DNA of 38,492 bases from Limisphaerales bacterium (GTDB taxonomy: Bacteria > Verrucomicrobiota > Verrucomicrobiia > Limisphaerales > UBA11358): NCBI GenBank assembly GCA_003151855.1, contig PLYV01000139.1, forward strand, positions 1,558-40,049, read 5' to 3'. Below the pieces are notes generated by a model. The model saw nothing but the letters and a program-made list of their open reading frames with translations, made no database searches and was not told where the DNA came from. Shown here one piece after another: positions 29,349 through 38,184 of this stretch (its first letter is position 1; each line of letters opens with the position of its first letter). The position numbers and the translations under genes were made by a program.

Positions 29349-29428
29349 GTTAGTTTTAAGTTTTTAATTTTAGGTTGGAGCCAGCAAAAGACAAAACTAA
29401 AACTCACAACTAAACATTAAAAACTAAC
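29349..29428. repeat. AT-rich imperfect inverted repeat between rpe and the sensor kinase
   Basis: Left arm GTTAGTTTTAAGTTTTTAAT near 29349 and right arm ATTAAAAACTAACTC near 29414-29428 form an imperfect palindrome. The kinase stop codon (29424-29426) lies within the right arm. The left part carries the same 20-mer, inverted, as the insert in bioA at 2748-2767. Confidence 0.75.
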
Positions 29429-32400
29429 TCGGTTTGCCGTCTAGGCAGTCGCGGATGGTCTTGACCAGCGTCTGCGGCAGGTAGGGTTTCTGAAGATAGA
29501 GGATGCCGGGCTCCAGCTTGAAATCCTTGCCCAGCGTGTCCGCGCCGTAGCCGCTGGTGAAGATGACCTTCATCTTCGGGGCGTCGCGCCAGATGTGCTC
29601 GGCGATCTCCCGTCCGTTCAGGCCGCCGGTCATGATGATGTCGGTGAAGACGAGCTTGATCTCGTTCTTGTATTCCGCCCAGATATCCAGCGCGCCCGGG
29701 CCGTCCACCGCCTCGAAGACGCGGTAGCCATGCCGGCGCAGCTCGCGCGTGACAAAATCACGCAGGTCGCGCTCGTCCTCGACGACGAGGATGGTCTCGG
29801 TGCCGCCGCGCTGGCGGAACTGCGTCTCCGCCGCGCCGGGCGCGGCGATGGGCAGATCCGTCGCCGGCAGAAAGACGTGGAAGGTCGTGCCCTTGCCCAG
29901 CACGCTCTCGACCTGGATCCAGCCCTGATGCTGCTTGACGATGCCGAAGACCGTGGCGAGGCCGAGGCCGGTGCCCTTGCCCAGTTCCTTCGTGGTGAAA
30001 AACGGCTCGAATATGCGCGATAAAATTTCCGGCGGAATGCCGTCGCCGCTGTCGGCATGGCTCAGGCAGACAAATTTCCCCGGACGCGCCTCGACAATCT
30101 GCCGGGCGTAGGTGTCATCAATGAGCCGGTGGCTGACCCGGAGGTTCAACTGCCCGCCCTTGGGCATGGCGTCGCGGGAATTGACGGAGAAGTTCAGCAG
30201 GATCTGCTCCATCATGCCGGAATCAGCCTCGACGACGGCGGGTTCGTCGCTGAAATTAATCTTGAGGGAAATGTCCTCGCCGAGCAGCCGCGCGAGCATC
30301 TCGGCCATCCCGCCGACCAGCTTGTTCATGTCCAAGGCCTGCGGCTGCGCGACCTGCTTGCGCCCGAACGCGAGCAGCTGGCGCGTGAGGCCGGCGGCAC
30401 GCTCGGACGCCTGCTTGATCTGCAGCGCGGAAACCATCGCCTTCGGCTCCAGGTTCTGCATCGTGAGCAGCGTGGCGTGGCCGAGGACGACGGTGAGGAT
30501 GTTATTGAAGTCATGCGCGATGCCGCCGGCGAGCTGGCCGATGGCCTCCATCTTCTGCGACTGGCGGAACTGCTCCTCCAGCCGCCGCTGCTCGGTGACA
30601 TTGCGGAAAAGACTCAGCAGCAGGCGGGGTTTGCCGCCGAGTTCCACATAGGAATCAGTGATTTCAAACACCACCGACCGCCCGTCGTGCAGGACGTAGT
30701 CGCGCGCCCGCTTGCCCTGCAGCCGGCCGGCGCGGAAATTTTCCCGGTGCGCCTGCAGCATCATGTCCCAGTCGGTGCTGGCGTCGTAGCAGACCGCGAA
30801 GGGCCGGCCCTCCAGCTGTTTCAGCGGCAGGCCGACGAGCCGGCAGAACGCATCGTTGACCGCCACGATGTTGCCCGCCTCGTCGGTGAGCCGCATCCCG
30901 TCCACGGAATTTTCCCAGACGGAGCGGAACAAACTTTCGGAACTGCGCCGCGCGGTCTCCGTCGTCACGCGCTCGGTGATGTCGCGGACGTGGAAGAGCA
31001 GCGCGGGCCGCTCCTGGTATTCCACGCGCACCACGCGGATCTCCACCGGCACCGCGCGGTTGTCCACGCGGCGGCTCTCGCTCTCGATCCAGGAAATCTC
31101 GCCGGTGGCGAGCCGGTGAAAATCCGCGCGCGCGATTTCGCGGCGCTCGGCGGGCACGAGTTCCTCGATGGCGTTCCGGCCGATGAGCCAGTTACGCTCC
31201 ACGCCGTGCAGCTTGCACGCGGCGCGGTTCGCGTCGAGCACGTTGCCCATCATGTCCTCGACAAAGATTGCGTCGGGGGAATTCTCGAAGAGTTCCCGGA
31301 AGCGCCGCTGGCTCTGGCGCAGCTCGTCTTCGGCGCGGATGCGTTCCAGCGCGCCGCCGCACTGGTCGGCAAGGGTCTGGAGCGTGCGCAAATCATCTTG
31401 GGTGTAGGTGCCGGACAGCCGGTTCTGGATGAACAGCACGCCGATGACCTTTTCGCCCTTGCGGATGGGGGCGATCATCGTGACGCCTTCCCGGTCGCCC
31501 GTCTCGGCGGCGGTGATCAACTCCGCGCCGCGCATGATGACGCGCTGGACGAGGGCGTTCGCCGTCCGAGGCTGCGGCGTCGCGGGGATTTCCACACGTT
31601 TGCCCTCGATGGTGGCAATGGTCATCAGCGAATGAACCTCATCCCGGTCCGTCACATACAAGTCCAGCGAGAAATCGTCCCAGTGGAACAGCTCGTCCGC
31701 CGCCTCGCAGATGAACTTCGCCGCCGCACCCGGGACGGAGACCGCGCTCAACTGGTGGCTCAACCGCCCGAACACCGCGTTCAGGTGCGCGGCGCGGCGG
31801 CGCTCGGTCACGTCGGTGGCCATCGCCAGCGCGCACAGCCGGCCCTGAAAGGCCAGCGGCGTCCAGACGACTTCCATGTCCATCACGCGACCGGACTTGT
31901 GCCGCTGCTGCCAGACCACGCCCCGGTTCTCGGTTTCGCGGATGGCCTCGCCGGGGTGCTTGCCCTTCCCCGCCGCGCGCAGGTCGTTCAGCTTCATGCG
32001 GAGAAATTCCCCGCGGGCAAAACCGTAATGCAGCACGGCGGCCTCGTTCACCTCAATGATGTCCAGGCTTTCCAAATCGAAAACCCACATCGGATGCGGG
32101 TTGCCTTGGAACAGCAGGCGGTATTGTTTTTCGCTCTGGCGCAGGTCGGCCTCGGCGGCGGTGCGGCGGGCGCGCTCCGCCACCTCGGCGACGGCGCGCT
32201 GGATGGCGGACGGCAGGCGCTCGCGCTTCTGCTTGAGGACATAATCGGTTGCGCCGGCCCTGAGCGATTGGACGGCGATCTCCTCGCCGATGGTGCCGGA
32301 CAACAGGATGAACGGCGTGTCCTTGTCCTCCTTCCGCACGAGATCCAGCGCCTCGACGCCGGTGAAATCCGGCAGGCGGTAATCGGCCAGGATCAGATCC

Positions 32401-32552
32401 CATTTGGTCTTTGCGATGGCGGCGAGAAAGTCGGCGCGCGTGCTGACCAGGGTGAGTTCCGCCGCGACGCCCGCCAGGTCGAGCTGGTCGCGCACCAACT
32501 GTGAATCCAGCGGATTGTCCTCCAGGTGCAGGATACGGAGCGTTTGGTTCAT
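29424..32552 (-). CDS. Hybrid sensor histidine kinase (REC-PAS-GAF-PAS-PAS-HisKA-HATPase-REC)
   Basis: The ATG at 32552 ([13 protein letters not shown]) is chosen because a receiver domain starts there; the upstream 33 residues are not conserved-looking. Receiver 1 has acidic HLEDN and Asp57 in ADYRLPD. Next come a PAS domain ([21 protein letters not shown]), a GAF domain (about 265-420; [16 protein letters not shown]), a second PAS ([21 protein letters not shown]) and a third PAS ([21 protein letters not shown]). The kinase core follows: [19 protein letters not shown] with the phospho-His, the N box [14 protein letters not shown] and [16 protein letters not shown] terminal receiver has VVEDERD and Asp in FTDIIM. 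No membrane segments, so it is a cytoplasmic sensor. Output is unknown since no regulator gene is adjacent. Confidence 0.93.
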   Translation of the reverse strand: MNQTLRILHLEDNPLDSQLVRDQLDLAGVAAELTLVSTRADFLAAIAKTKWDLILADYRLPDFTGVEALDLVRKEDKDTPFILLSGTIGEEIAVQSLRAGATDYVLKQKRERLPSAIQRAVAEVAERARRTAAEADLRQSEKQYRLLFQGNPHPMWVFDLESLDIIEVNEAAVLHYGFARGEFLRMKLNDLRAAGKGKHPGEAIRETENRGVVWQQRHKSGRVMDMEVVWTPLAFQGRLCALAMATDVTERRRAAHLNAVFGRLSHQLSAVSVPGAAAKFICEAADELFHWDDFSLDLYVTDRDEVHSLMTIATIEGKRVEIPATPQPRTANALVQRVIMRGAELITAAETGDREGVTMIAPIRKGEKVIGVLFIQNRLSGTYTQDDLRTLQTLADQCGGALERIRAEDELRQSQRRFRELFENSPDAIFVEDMMGNVLDANRAACKLHGVERNWLIGRNAIEELVPAERREIARADFHRLATGEISWIESESRRVDNRAVPVEIRVVRVEYQERPALLFHVRDITERVTTETARRSSESLFRSVWENSVDGMRLTDEAGNIVAVNDAFCRLVGLPLKQLEGRPFAVCYDASTDWDMMLQAHRENFRAGRLQGKRARDYVLHDGRSVVFEITDSYVELGGKPRLLLSLFRNVTEQRRLEEQFRQSQKMEAIGQLAGGIAHDFNNILTVVLGHATLLTMQNLEPKAMVSALQIKQASERAAGLTRQLLAFGRKQVAQPQALDMNKLVGGMAEMLARLLGEDISLKINFSDEPAVVEADSGMMEQILLNFSVNSRDAMPKGGQLNLRVSHRLIDDTYARQIVEARPGKFVCLSHADSGDGIPPEILSRIFEPFFTTKELGKGTGLGLATVFGIVKQHQGWIQVESVLGKGTTFHVFLPATDLPIAAPGAAETQFRQRGGTETILVVEDERDLRDFVTRELRRHGYRVFEAVDGPGALDIWAEYKNEIKLVFTDIIMTGGLNGREIAEHIWRDAPKMKVIFTSGYGADTLGKDFKLEPGILYLQKPYLPQTLVKTIRDCLDGKPS

Positions 32553-32634
32553 GCAGGTTCGTCGCGCAATTATCCGCACAAACAACCAGCCCGCCGCGTA
32601 AAAGTAAAGCGGCTTCTCGCCGCGCTTTTCGCCG

Positions 32635-32662
32635 TTGACTTTCCGCCGCACTCCTTTAGTCT
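32635..32662 (+). promoter_or_regulatory. Candidate promoter for rpsT
   Basis: TTGACT (32635-32640) and TAGTCT (32657-32662) with a 16-bp spacer resemble a sigma-70 promoter about 35 bp before the rpsT ATG. A better -10 look-alike, TACAAT at 32681, lies too close to the start to be useful. Confidence 0.4.
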
Positions 32663-32696
32663 TGCCGGCTCTTTAGCAAATACAATTTAAGAAATT

Positions 32697-32972
32697 ATGC
32701 CGAATACGAAATCAGCCGAACGCCGCATGCGCAACAGCGCCCGCAAGAACCTCCAGAACAGCAGCGTCAAGTCCCGCCTGCGCCGCACCGAGAAGGAGTT
32801 CCGCGCCGCCATCACCGCCGGCAAGCCCGACGAAGCCGCCAAGCTCCTCCCCGGCGTCTTCTCTGCGTTCGACAAGGCCGTCAAGGTCGGTGCCGTCGCC
32901 CGCCCCACCGCCAACCGCAAGAAATCCCGCCTCGCCGCGAACCTCAAGGTCAAGCCCGCCGCCGCGAAGTAA
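32697..32972 (+). CDS. rpsT: 30S ribosomal protein S20
   Basis: A 91-residue basic protein that binds 16S rRNA. It begins MPNTKSAERRMRNSARKNLQNSS, the standard bS20 N-terminus, continues with SRLRRTEKEFRAAI and ends with AVARPTANRKKSRLAANL, the conserved helix that reads HKNTAARKKSRL in other phyla. It is divergent from the sensor kinase gene and is followed within 50 bp by the GH43-GH16 gene, which probably has its own expression. No Shine-Dalgarno sequence is clear in the AT-rich leader. Confidence 0.95.
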   Translation: MPNTKSAERRMRNSARKNLQNSSVKSRLRRTEKEFRAAITAGKPDEAAKLLPGVFSAFDKAVKVGAVARPTANRKKSRLAANLKVKPAAAK

Positions 32973-33022
32973 GCCTTTTTCGGAATTTCCTTTGCCCGCC
33001 TGCTGTGGCTTAATGGCCGCTC

Positions 33023-34777
33023 ATGCGGGCAATTTTAATTTTTCTCTTCGCCACGTTCGCCCCCGGCGCGTTCGCCGGCGACCCCGCCGCGCCGGCGGAA
33101 CTTGCCGGCCAGACGTTCATCCACGACCCCTCCACCGTCATCCGCGACGGCAGCAATTATTTCGTCTTCGGCACCGGCCCGGGCATCCGCATCAAGACAT
33201 CCCCGGATTTGACCCGCTGGGAAAACGCCGGCAGCGTCTTCCGCCATCCGCCGGAGTGGACCCGTAAGGTGGTCCCAGGCAATTGGCCGCGTTTCCATTT
33301 TTCCGGCGACAGTTTTTGGGCACCGGACATCATCCGCGTGAACGGAAAATATTTCCTCTACTACTCCGTCTCCGCCTTTGGCAAGCAGACCTCCGCCATC
33401 GGCCTCGCGGAAATTGCCACCCTCAATCCGGCGGCGGAAAATCATGTCTGGATTGATGGCGGCACCGTCATCGCCTCAACCAAGGGCAGCGCGCTCAACA
33501 CCATCGACCCCAGCGCCTTTCTCGATCGCGACGGCAAACTCTGGCTCGCGTTCGGTTCCTACTGGCAGGGCATCTTCCTCACCGAGCTGAATCCGGCGAC
33601 CGGTTTGCGCGTCGCCACCAATTCCCCGCTGTTTCATCTTGCGTGGAACCACAGCATCGAGGCCGCCTGCCTGACGCGGCATGAAAATTATTATTATCTC
33701 TTCGTCAACTGGGGCGAATGTTGCAAGGGCACCAATAGCACCTACGAAGTCCGCGTGGGCCGCGCCGAGAAAATCACCGGCCCGTATCTCGACCGCACCG
33801 GCAAAGACCTCGCCGCCGGCGGCGGCTCGCTGTTTCTCGCGAGCCATGGACGGTTCATCGGCCCCGGCCACATCGGCATCGTGGACGACGGCCAGACTAA
33901 TGGCCCGACGCGGTTCAGTTATCATTACTATGACGCCGCCACGCAGGGCCGCTCACGGCTCGCGCTGGGAACGCTGGTTTGGACGGACGGCTGGCCGGTG
34001 GCGGTAAGCCAGGCGATGGACGATTGGCAACTGGTCTGGGCGGATGAATTCAACACCAACGGCGCGCCCAATCCCGCCAACTGGAACTTCGAGCGCGGCT
34101 TCGTGCGCAATCATGAACTCCAATGGTATCAGCCCGAAAATGCCTTCTGCACGAACGGCCTGCTCGTCATCGAGGCGCGCACGGAGCATAAGCCCAATCC
34201 GAATTACACCACGAACAGCGCCGACTGGCGGCAGGCGCGTCCGTGGATTGATTGCACTTCCGCCAGCCTCACGTCGCGACGGCTGCACGAGTTCAACTAT
34301 GGGAAGTTTGAAATGCGGGCGCGCATTGACACGCGGCCCGGAAGCTGGCCGGCGTTCTGGACGCTCGGTGCCAAGCGCGGCCTCCGCTGGCCGGCGTGCG
34401 GGGAGATTGACATCATGGAGTTTTACACCGGCACGGTGCTGGCGAACTTCGGCTGGCAGTTGAACGGCCAGACCAAATGGCTGGCGCAAAAGAAACCCGT
34501 CAAGGATTTGGGCGGCGAGGCGTGGGCGAAGGAATTCCATATCTGGACGATGGATTGGGAGACGAACCAGATTGACCTGCTCCTCGACGGCCAGTTGATG
34601 AACCACCTGAACCTCACCGACGCGGACAGCGCGGATCAAGGCAATCCGTTTCACCGCGCAGAATACCTCATCCTGAACCAAGCCATCGGCGGTGACTGTG
34701 GCGGCGATCCGGCGCACACGCCCTTCCCCATCCGCTACGAGATTGACTGGGTGCGCGTCTATCAGCACGCGAAGTAA
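33023..34777 (+). CDS. Secreted GH43-GH16 fusion glycoside hydrolase
   Basis: Signal peptide MRAILIFLFATFAPGAFAGD. Residues about 28-325 are a GH43 domain of the endo-arabinanase kind: Asp35 in FIHDPST, Asp162 in NTIDPSAFLD and Glu213 in HSIEAACLTRH form the expected triad, with SFWAPDIIRVNGKYFLYYS and SYWQGIFL also typical. Residues about 335-584 are a GH16 domain (LVWADEFNTNGAPNPANWNFE start, GSWPAFWTLG, then GEIDIMEF with nucleophile Glu461 and acid/base Glu466, and IRYEIDWVRVYQ at the end). So one chain carries an alpha-arabinan-cutting domain and a beta-glucan- or galactan-cutting domain, both with intact residues. A multi-substrate enzyme for plant or algal wall is likely; exact linkages are unknown. 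Confidence 0.92.
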   Translation: MRAILIFLFATFAPGAFAGDPAAPAELAGQTFIHDPSTVIRDGSNYFVFGTGPGIRIKTSPDLTRWENAGSVFRHPPEWTRKVVPGNWPRFHFSGDSFWAPDIIRVNGKYFLYYSVSAFGKQTSAIGLAEIATLNPAAENHVWIDGGTVIASTKGSALNTIDPSAFLDRDGKLWLAFGSYWQGIFLTELNPATGLRVATNSPLFHLAWNHSIEAACLTRHENYYYLFVNWGECCKGTNSTYEVRVGRAEKITGPYLDRTGKDLAAGGGSLFLASHGRFIGPGHIGIVDDGQTNGPTRFSYHYYDAATQGRSRLALGTLVWTDGWPVAVSQAMDDWQLVWADEFNTNGAPNPANWNFERGFVRNHELQWYQPENAFCTNGLLVIEARTEHKPNPNYTTNSADWRQARPWIDCTSASLTSRRLHEFNYGKFEMRARIDTRPGSWPAFWTLGAKRGLRWPACGEIDIMEFYTGTVLANFGWQLNGQTKWLAQKKPVKDLGGEAWAKEFHIWTMDWETNQIDLLLDGQLMNHLNLTDADSADQGNPFHRAEYLILNQAIGGDCGGDPAHTPFPIRYEIDWVRVYQHAK

Positions 34778-34805
34778 AGGCTTTGGTCCTAAAGCCGTCT
34801 TCTAA

Positions 34806-34884
34806 ATCGTAATCCTAATCTTAATCGTAATCCCCGGGGAAGGGAGATCAGGATTATGATTACGATTACGATTCAGATTACGAT
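34806..34884. repeat. AATCGT-type imperfect inverted repeat
   Basis: Left arm ATCGTAATCCTAATCTTAAT (34806 onward) and right arm GGATTATGATTACGATTACG (34851 onward, continuing to 34884) consist of GTAATC/GATTAC units in opposite orientation, flanking CCCCGGGGA. It fills the gap between the GH43-GH16 and transporter genes. A transcript would form a long imperfect hairpin. Confidence 0.75.
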
Positions 34885-34898
34885 CAGGACTGGGGGCG

Positions 34899-36146
34899 GT
34901 GGTTCCTTCCTTTAATTATCTGGTCATTGGGTTATCCTCCGCGCCTGTGTTAAGGACCCTGCGCAAAGCCGAATACGCCGAGTTGATGATTCTCTTTTTC
35001 ATCCTCGCGGCGGGCATGGGCATCTGGTTCGTGCCGCTCGGCGGCATCCTCGACGCGAACGGACTGCATGGCATCAAGCCGTTCGCCTTCGCCGCCTCGG
35101 CGGTGGCGGCCTTCATTTCGCCGCTCACCTTCGGCGCAATGGCGGACCGGCATGTGCCGCCGGCAAAAGTGCTGCGCGGCCTGTCCGCCACCGCCGGCGT
35201 CCTCATGGCGCTCATCAGCGTCGCAATCCAAACGCATTGCCGCGCGTGGTTCATCCTGCTGCTCATCCAGTTTTTTTACCTCGCCTATTCGCCGATGTTC
35301 AGCATCGCCACGGCGCTGGTGTTCGCCCGGCTGGCGGACGCGAAAAAAGAATTTGGCCCCATCCGCGCGCTGGCGACGCTCGGCTGGGTCGCGGGCGCGA
35401 TGCTCATCAGCGCGTTGTCGCTGGACCGTTCCGCGTATGCCGGTTATCTCGGCGCGACGGTCTGGCTGCTGGTCGCGCTGTTCACCTATTATCTGCCGGA
35501 ATTAAAAGTGCCGCCCGCGATCGAACGTCTTTCGTGGCACGAACGCCTCGGGCTGGATGCGTTAACGCTTTTGAAGAACCGGCAGGTGCGCGTGGTCTTC
35601 ATCGTCACCACGCTGTTCAACATCCCGCTCGCCGCGTTTTATCCGTATGGGCCGACGCATCTGCACGATCTCGGCTTCACGCACACGAGCGGCTGGATGG
35701 GACTGGGCCAGGCCACGGAGCTGGTCGCGATGTTCGGCCTGGCGTGGCTGCTGGCGAACTGGCGGCTGAAATGGATTTTTGCCTGCGGCCTCGGCTTCGG
35801 CGTGGCGCGCTTCGCGGTCAGCGCGCTGGACAACGAACCTTCCCTGCTCCTCGGCATCACCCTGCACGGCGCGTCGTTCGTGCTCGTCTTCATCACCGCG
35901 CAGATTTTCCTCGACCAGAATATTGACCCCGGTTGGCGCACGCGCGCGCAGGCGCTGCTGACCTTGATGAACGGCGGCATCGGCAACCTCATCGGCTACC
36001 TCGGCACCGGCTGGTGGTTCGCTGCCTGCACCCGCGCCAGCCACACGCGCTGGCCGGTGTTCTGGGGCGGACTTTCGGCGCTCGTCGTGGTGATCCTGAT
36101 TTATTTTCTGACGGCCTATCGCGAACCGCTGGCGAAACGGAAATAA
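34899..36146 (+). CDS. MFS transporter, nucleoside:H+ symporter-like
   Basis: About 12 membrane helices (for example MILFFILAAGMGIWFVPLGG, FILLLIQFFYLAYSPMFSIATALVF, VFIVTTLFNIPLAAFYPYGP, PVFWGGLSALVVVILIYFL). The general layout, with ADRH between early helices, RALATLGWVAGAML after helix 4 and a C-terminal gene-family NGGIGNLIGYLGTGWWF, resembles nucleoside:proton symporter-type MFS carriers. Cargo cannot be told; a sugar or nucleoside is likely. The GTG at 34899 is the first start in frame; GTG at 34947, giving VLRTLRKAEYAELMIL, is equally possible. Stop is 3 bp before the end of the convergent aldo/keto reductase gene. Confidence 0.8.
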   Translation: MVPSFNYLVIGLSSAPVLRTLRKAEYAELMILFFILAAGMGIWFVPLGGILDANGLHGIKPFAFAASAVAAFISPLTFGAMADRHVPPAKVLRGLSATAGVLMALISVAIQTHCRAWFILLLIQFFYLAYSPMFSIATALVFARLADAKKEFGPIRALATLGWVAGAMLISALSLDRSAYAGYLGATVWLLVALFTYYLPELKVPPAIERLSWHERLGLDALTLLKNRQVRVVFIVTTLFNIPLAAFYPYGPTHLHDLGFTHTSGWMGLGQATELVAMFGLAWLLANWRLKWIFACGLGFGVARFAVSALDNEPSLLLGITLHGASFVLVFITAQIFLDQNIDPGWRTRAQALLTLMNGGIGNLIGYLGTGWWFAACTRASHTRWPVFWGGLSALVVVILIYFLTAYREPLAKRK

Positions 36147-36149
36147 AAA

Positions 36150-37142
36150 CTATCCCGCAAGAATGGTTTCAATCCGCGCGAGTTCGTCCGCGCTGAAGTT
36201 TAGGTTCTTCACCGCGCCCACGCAGTCGTCCACCTGCGACACTTTGCTCGCGCCGATGAGCGCGCTCGTCGCCACCTTGTGCCGCAACACCCACGCCAGC
36301 GCCATCTGCGCCAGCGTCTGGCCGCGCGCCGAGGCGAGATCGTTCAGCTTGCGCGTCTTCGCGAGCACCGCGTCCGTAATATGTTCGGGACGGAGAAACC
36401 GTGGGTCGTGGCCCGCGCGCGAGTCGGCGGGAATGCCCTTGAAATAGCGGTCGGTCAAAACGCCCTTGCCCAGCGGCGAAAATACCGTGCAGCCGATGCC
36501 TTCCTTTTCCAACACGCCCAGCAGCTCCGGTTCCACCCAGCGATCCAGCATGGAATAACGCGCCTGATGGATGAGACACGGCACGCCCAGCTCACGCAGG
36601 ATTTTCGCCGCGCCCGCCGTCTCGGCGGCGGGATAATTCGAGATGCCTGCGTATAACGCCTTGCCACTTTTCACCGCGTGCGCCACGGCCCCGAGGGTTT
36701 CTTCGAGCGGCGTGCCGGGGTCGAAGCGATGCGAATAAAAGATATCCACGTAGTCCAGGCCCAGCCGCTTGAGCGACTGGTCGAGCGACGCCAACAGATA
36801 TTTGCGCGAACCCCATTCGCCATAGGGCCCCGGCCACATATAATAGCCCGCCTTCGTCGTGATGATGAGTTCGTCGCGCCACGGGCGCAGATCGTCACGA
36901 AGAATTTTGCCGAAGGTGATTTCCGCCGAACCGTCGGGCGGACCGTAATTGTTCGCGAGATCGAAACAGGTGAGGCCGAGGTCGAACGCGCGCAGCGCAA
37001 TGGCGCGGGCATTTTCGTAGGGATCATTCGCCCCGAAATTATGCCACAAGCCGAGGGACAGCAGCGGCAGCTTCAATCCCGAACGACCGCAGCGCCGGTA
37101 AAAGTCCTGGTTGTCGTAGCGGGTGGCGGCAGCGGAATACAT
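36150..37142 (-). CDS. Aldo/keto reductase, L-glyceraldehyde-3-phosphate reductase type
   Basis: An NADPH-dependent TIM-barrel oxidoreductase. It closely follows the YghZ/Gpr type: LSLGLWHNFG, FDLANNYGPPDGSAE with the catalytic Tyr, IITTKAGYYMWPGPYGEWGSRKYL, DYVDIFYSHRFDPGTPLEETLGAVAHAVKSGKALYAGIS, CLIHQARYSMLDRW and VFSPLGKGVLTDRYFKGIP, then IGASKVSQVDD in the cofactor site. Such enzymes act on L-glyceraldehyde 3-phosphate or other aldehydes and help detoxify methylglyoxal-type compounds. The ATG at 37142 (MYSAAATRYDNQDF) is preferred over 37178, because family members begin close to this point. Confidence 0.9.
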   Translation of the reverse strand: MYSAAATRYDNQDFYRRCGRSGLKLPLLSLGLWHNFGANDPYENARAIALRAFDLGLTCFDLANNYGPPDGSAEITFGKILRDDLRPWRDELIITTKAGYYMWPGPYGEWGSRKYLLASLDQSLKRLGLDYVDIFYSHRFDPGTPLEETLGAVAHAVKSGKALYAGISNYPAAETAGAAKILRELGVPCLIHQARYSMLDRWVEPELLGVLEKEGIGCTVFSPLGKGVLTDRYFKGIPADSRAGHDPRFLRPEHITDAVLAKTRKLNDLASARGQTLAQMALAWVLRHKVATSALIGASKVSQVDDCVGAVKNLNFSADELARIETILAG

Positions 37143-37189
37143 GATGGGTTCAAGTCTAGCCGCGCCCGCGAAATTCATCCATCAATATC

Positions 37190-37266
37190 ATGATAGGGCT
37201 GACCTGCTGCCAGCAGGCCCGGCGGCGCGGCAGCGCCACCCTACCACGCCAATGTGACCCTATCAT
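37190..37266. repeat. Palindromic repeat upstream of the aldo/keto reductase gene
   Basis: The ends ATGATAGGG (37190-37198) and CCCTATCAT (37258-37266) are perfect inverted copies. Inside are CCTGCTG-C-CAGCAGG (37203-37217) and GGCGCGGCAGCGCC. It lies in the leader of the reductase gene and looks like a small non-autonomous repeat. Confidence 0.7.
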
Positions 37267-37289
37267 TTTGATTCGTCCCCTGCCCTGCC

Positions 37290-37326
37290 CCAAAAACAAA
37301 CCGCGCCGGGCGAACCCGGCGCGGTG
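37290..37326 (-). terminator. Intrinsic terminator after the SGNH lipoprotein gene
   Basis: On the minus strand, ACCGCGCCGGG-TTCG-CCCGGCGCGGT is an 11-bp stem with a TTCG tetraloop, followed by TTTGTTTTTG. It lies about 20 bp past the stop of the lipoprotein gene, a convincing rho-independent terminator. Confidence 0.88.
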
Positions 37327-37344
37327 AAAAATACTTGCCCCCGT

Positions 37345-38118
37345 TTATTTCCCGCCGAGGAGTTCCTTCAATTTCGGTTCGATGGCGTTGGCCCAGATGA
37401 CGTAGCCCTTTTCATTGGGATGCAGCGCGTCGGGCATGATGTTCTTGGAGATGGAGCCGTCGAGTTCGACATATTGCGAGCCGAAGTCCTGGTAAAAAAT
37501 GTTTTTGCCGTCCGCCAGCTTGGCGAGGACCTGGTTGATTTCACAAAGCCGTCCGCGCTGCGGGCTGAAGACCTTGCCGCGCGGGAAAATGCCGAGGAGC
37601 AGAATCTTGGTGTCCGGCTGGCGGGTGCGGAGCTGGTTCACGATGGCCACGACGCCTTCGAGAATGTCGCTGTCGGTGTAGGTGTCGGTGCCGTCCTTGT
37701 TCTTGCCGGAATTATTGGTGCCGATCATCACGACGGCAACCTTGGCCTTGATGCCGTCGAGTTGGCCGTGTTCGAACCGCCAGAGGACATGTTCCGTGCG
37801 GTCGCCGCTGACGCCCATGTTGATGCCATCGAGCTGGCCGTAGAACTGGTTCCATACATTTGTGCCACGGGTCTCCCAGCCTTGCGTGATGGAGTCGCCG
37901 ATGAATTCGATGTCGTAATCGCCGGGCGCGGCCTGGGCGCGGGCCATGACGAAATCGGTGCGGCCACCTAGATGCTTGGCCGGGATGAGGCCGGCGTTGA
38001 CGTGCGGCGCGGGGACGACGGCGGCGGCGTTGGTGCCGGGGACATTGGTTTGCGCGCACGCGGCCAGTTGCATGACCAGCGCGGTGGCGAGAATGAGGCG
38101 GATGGTTTGGATTTTCAT
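37345..38118 (-). CDS. SGNH/GDSL-type esterase lipoprotein
   Basis: A lipoprotein: the signal peptide MKIQTIRLILATALVMQL ends in a lipobox LAAC (ATG at 38118 preferred over 38127). The SGNH hydrolase motifs are present in order: GDSITQGW with the nucleophile Ser, MGVSGDRTEHVLWRF with the oxyanion Gly, MIGTNNSG with the Asn, and DALHPNEKGY with the catalytic Asp and His. It resembles the acetylhydrolase (platelet-activating-factor acetylhydrolase-like) group, many of which remove acetyl groups from sugars. Given the neighbouring carbohydrate genes, polysaccharide deacetylation is plausible. Length about 257 residues. A strong terminator follows. Confidence 0.9.
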   Translation of the reverse strand: MKIQTIRLILATALVMQLAACAQTNVPGTNAAAVVPAPHVNAGLIPAKHLGGRTDFVMARAQAAPGDYDIEFIGDSITQGWETRGTNVWNQFYGQLDGINMGVSGDRTEHVLWRFEHGQLDGIKAKVAVVMIGTNNSGKNKDGTDTYTDSDILEGVVAIVNQLRTRQPDTKILLLGIFPRGKVFSPQRGRLCEINQVLAKLADGKNIFYQDFGSQYVELDGSISKNIMPDALHPNEKGYVIWANAIEPKLKELLGGK

Positions 38119-38184
38119 CAAGGGCATGGTGGCATTGGACGCGGGCGGACGCGGGCGGGTCTTTGTCTTATCATCAGGAATATT

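Noticed and set aside
30057-32504. 815-codon plus-strand open frame opposite the sensor kinase
   Set aside because: Composition is His/Arg/Gly/Ala-rich with no recognisable domain, and it mirrors codon positions of a clear kinase gene. GC-rich shadow frame.
32681-32686. TACAAT as the rpsT -10 box
   Set aside because: It would leave a leader of only a few bases before the ATG and lacks a -35 partner.
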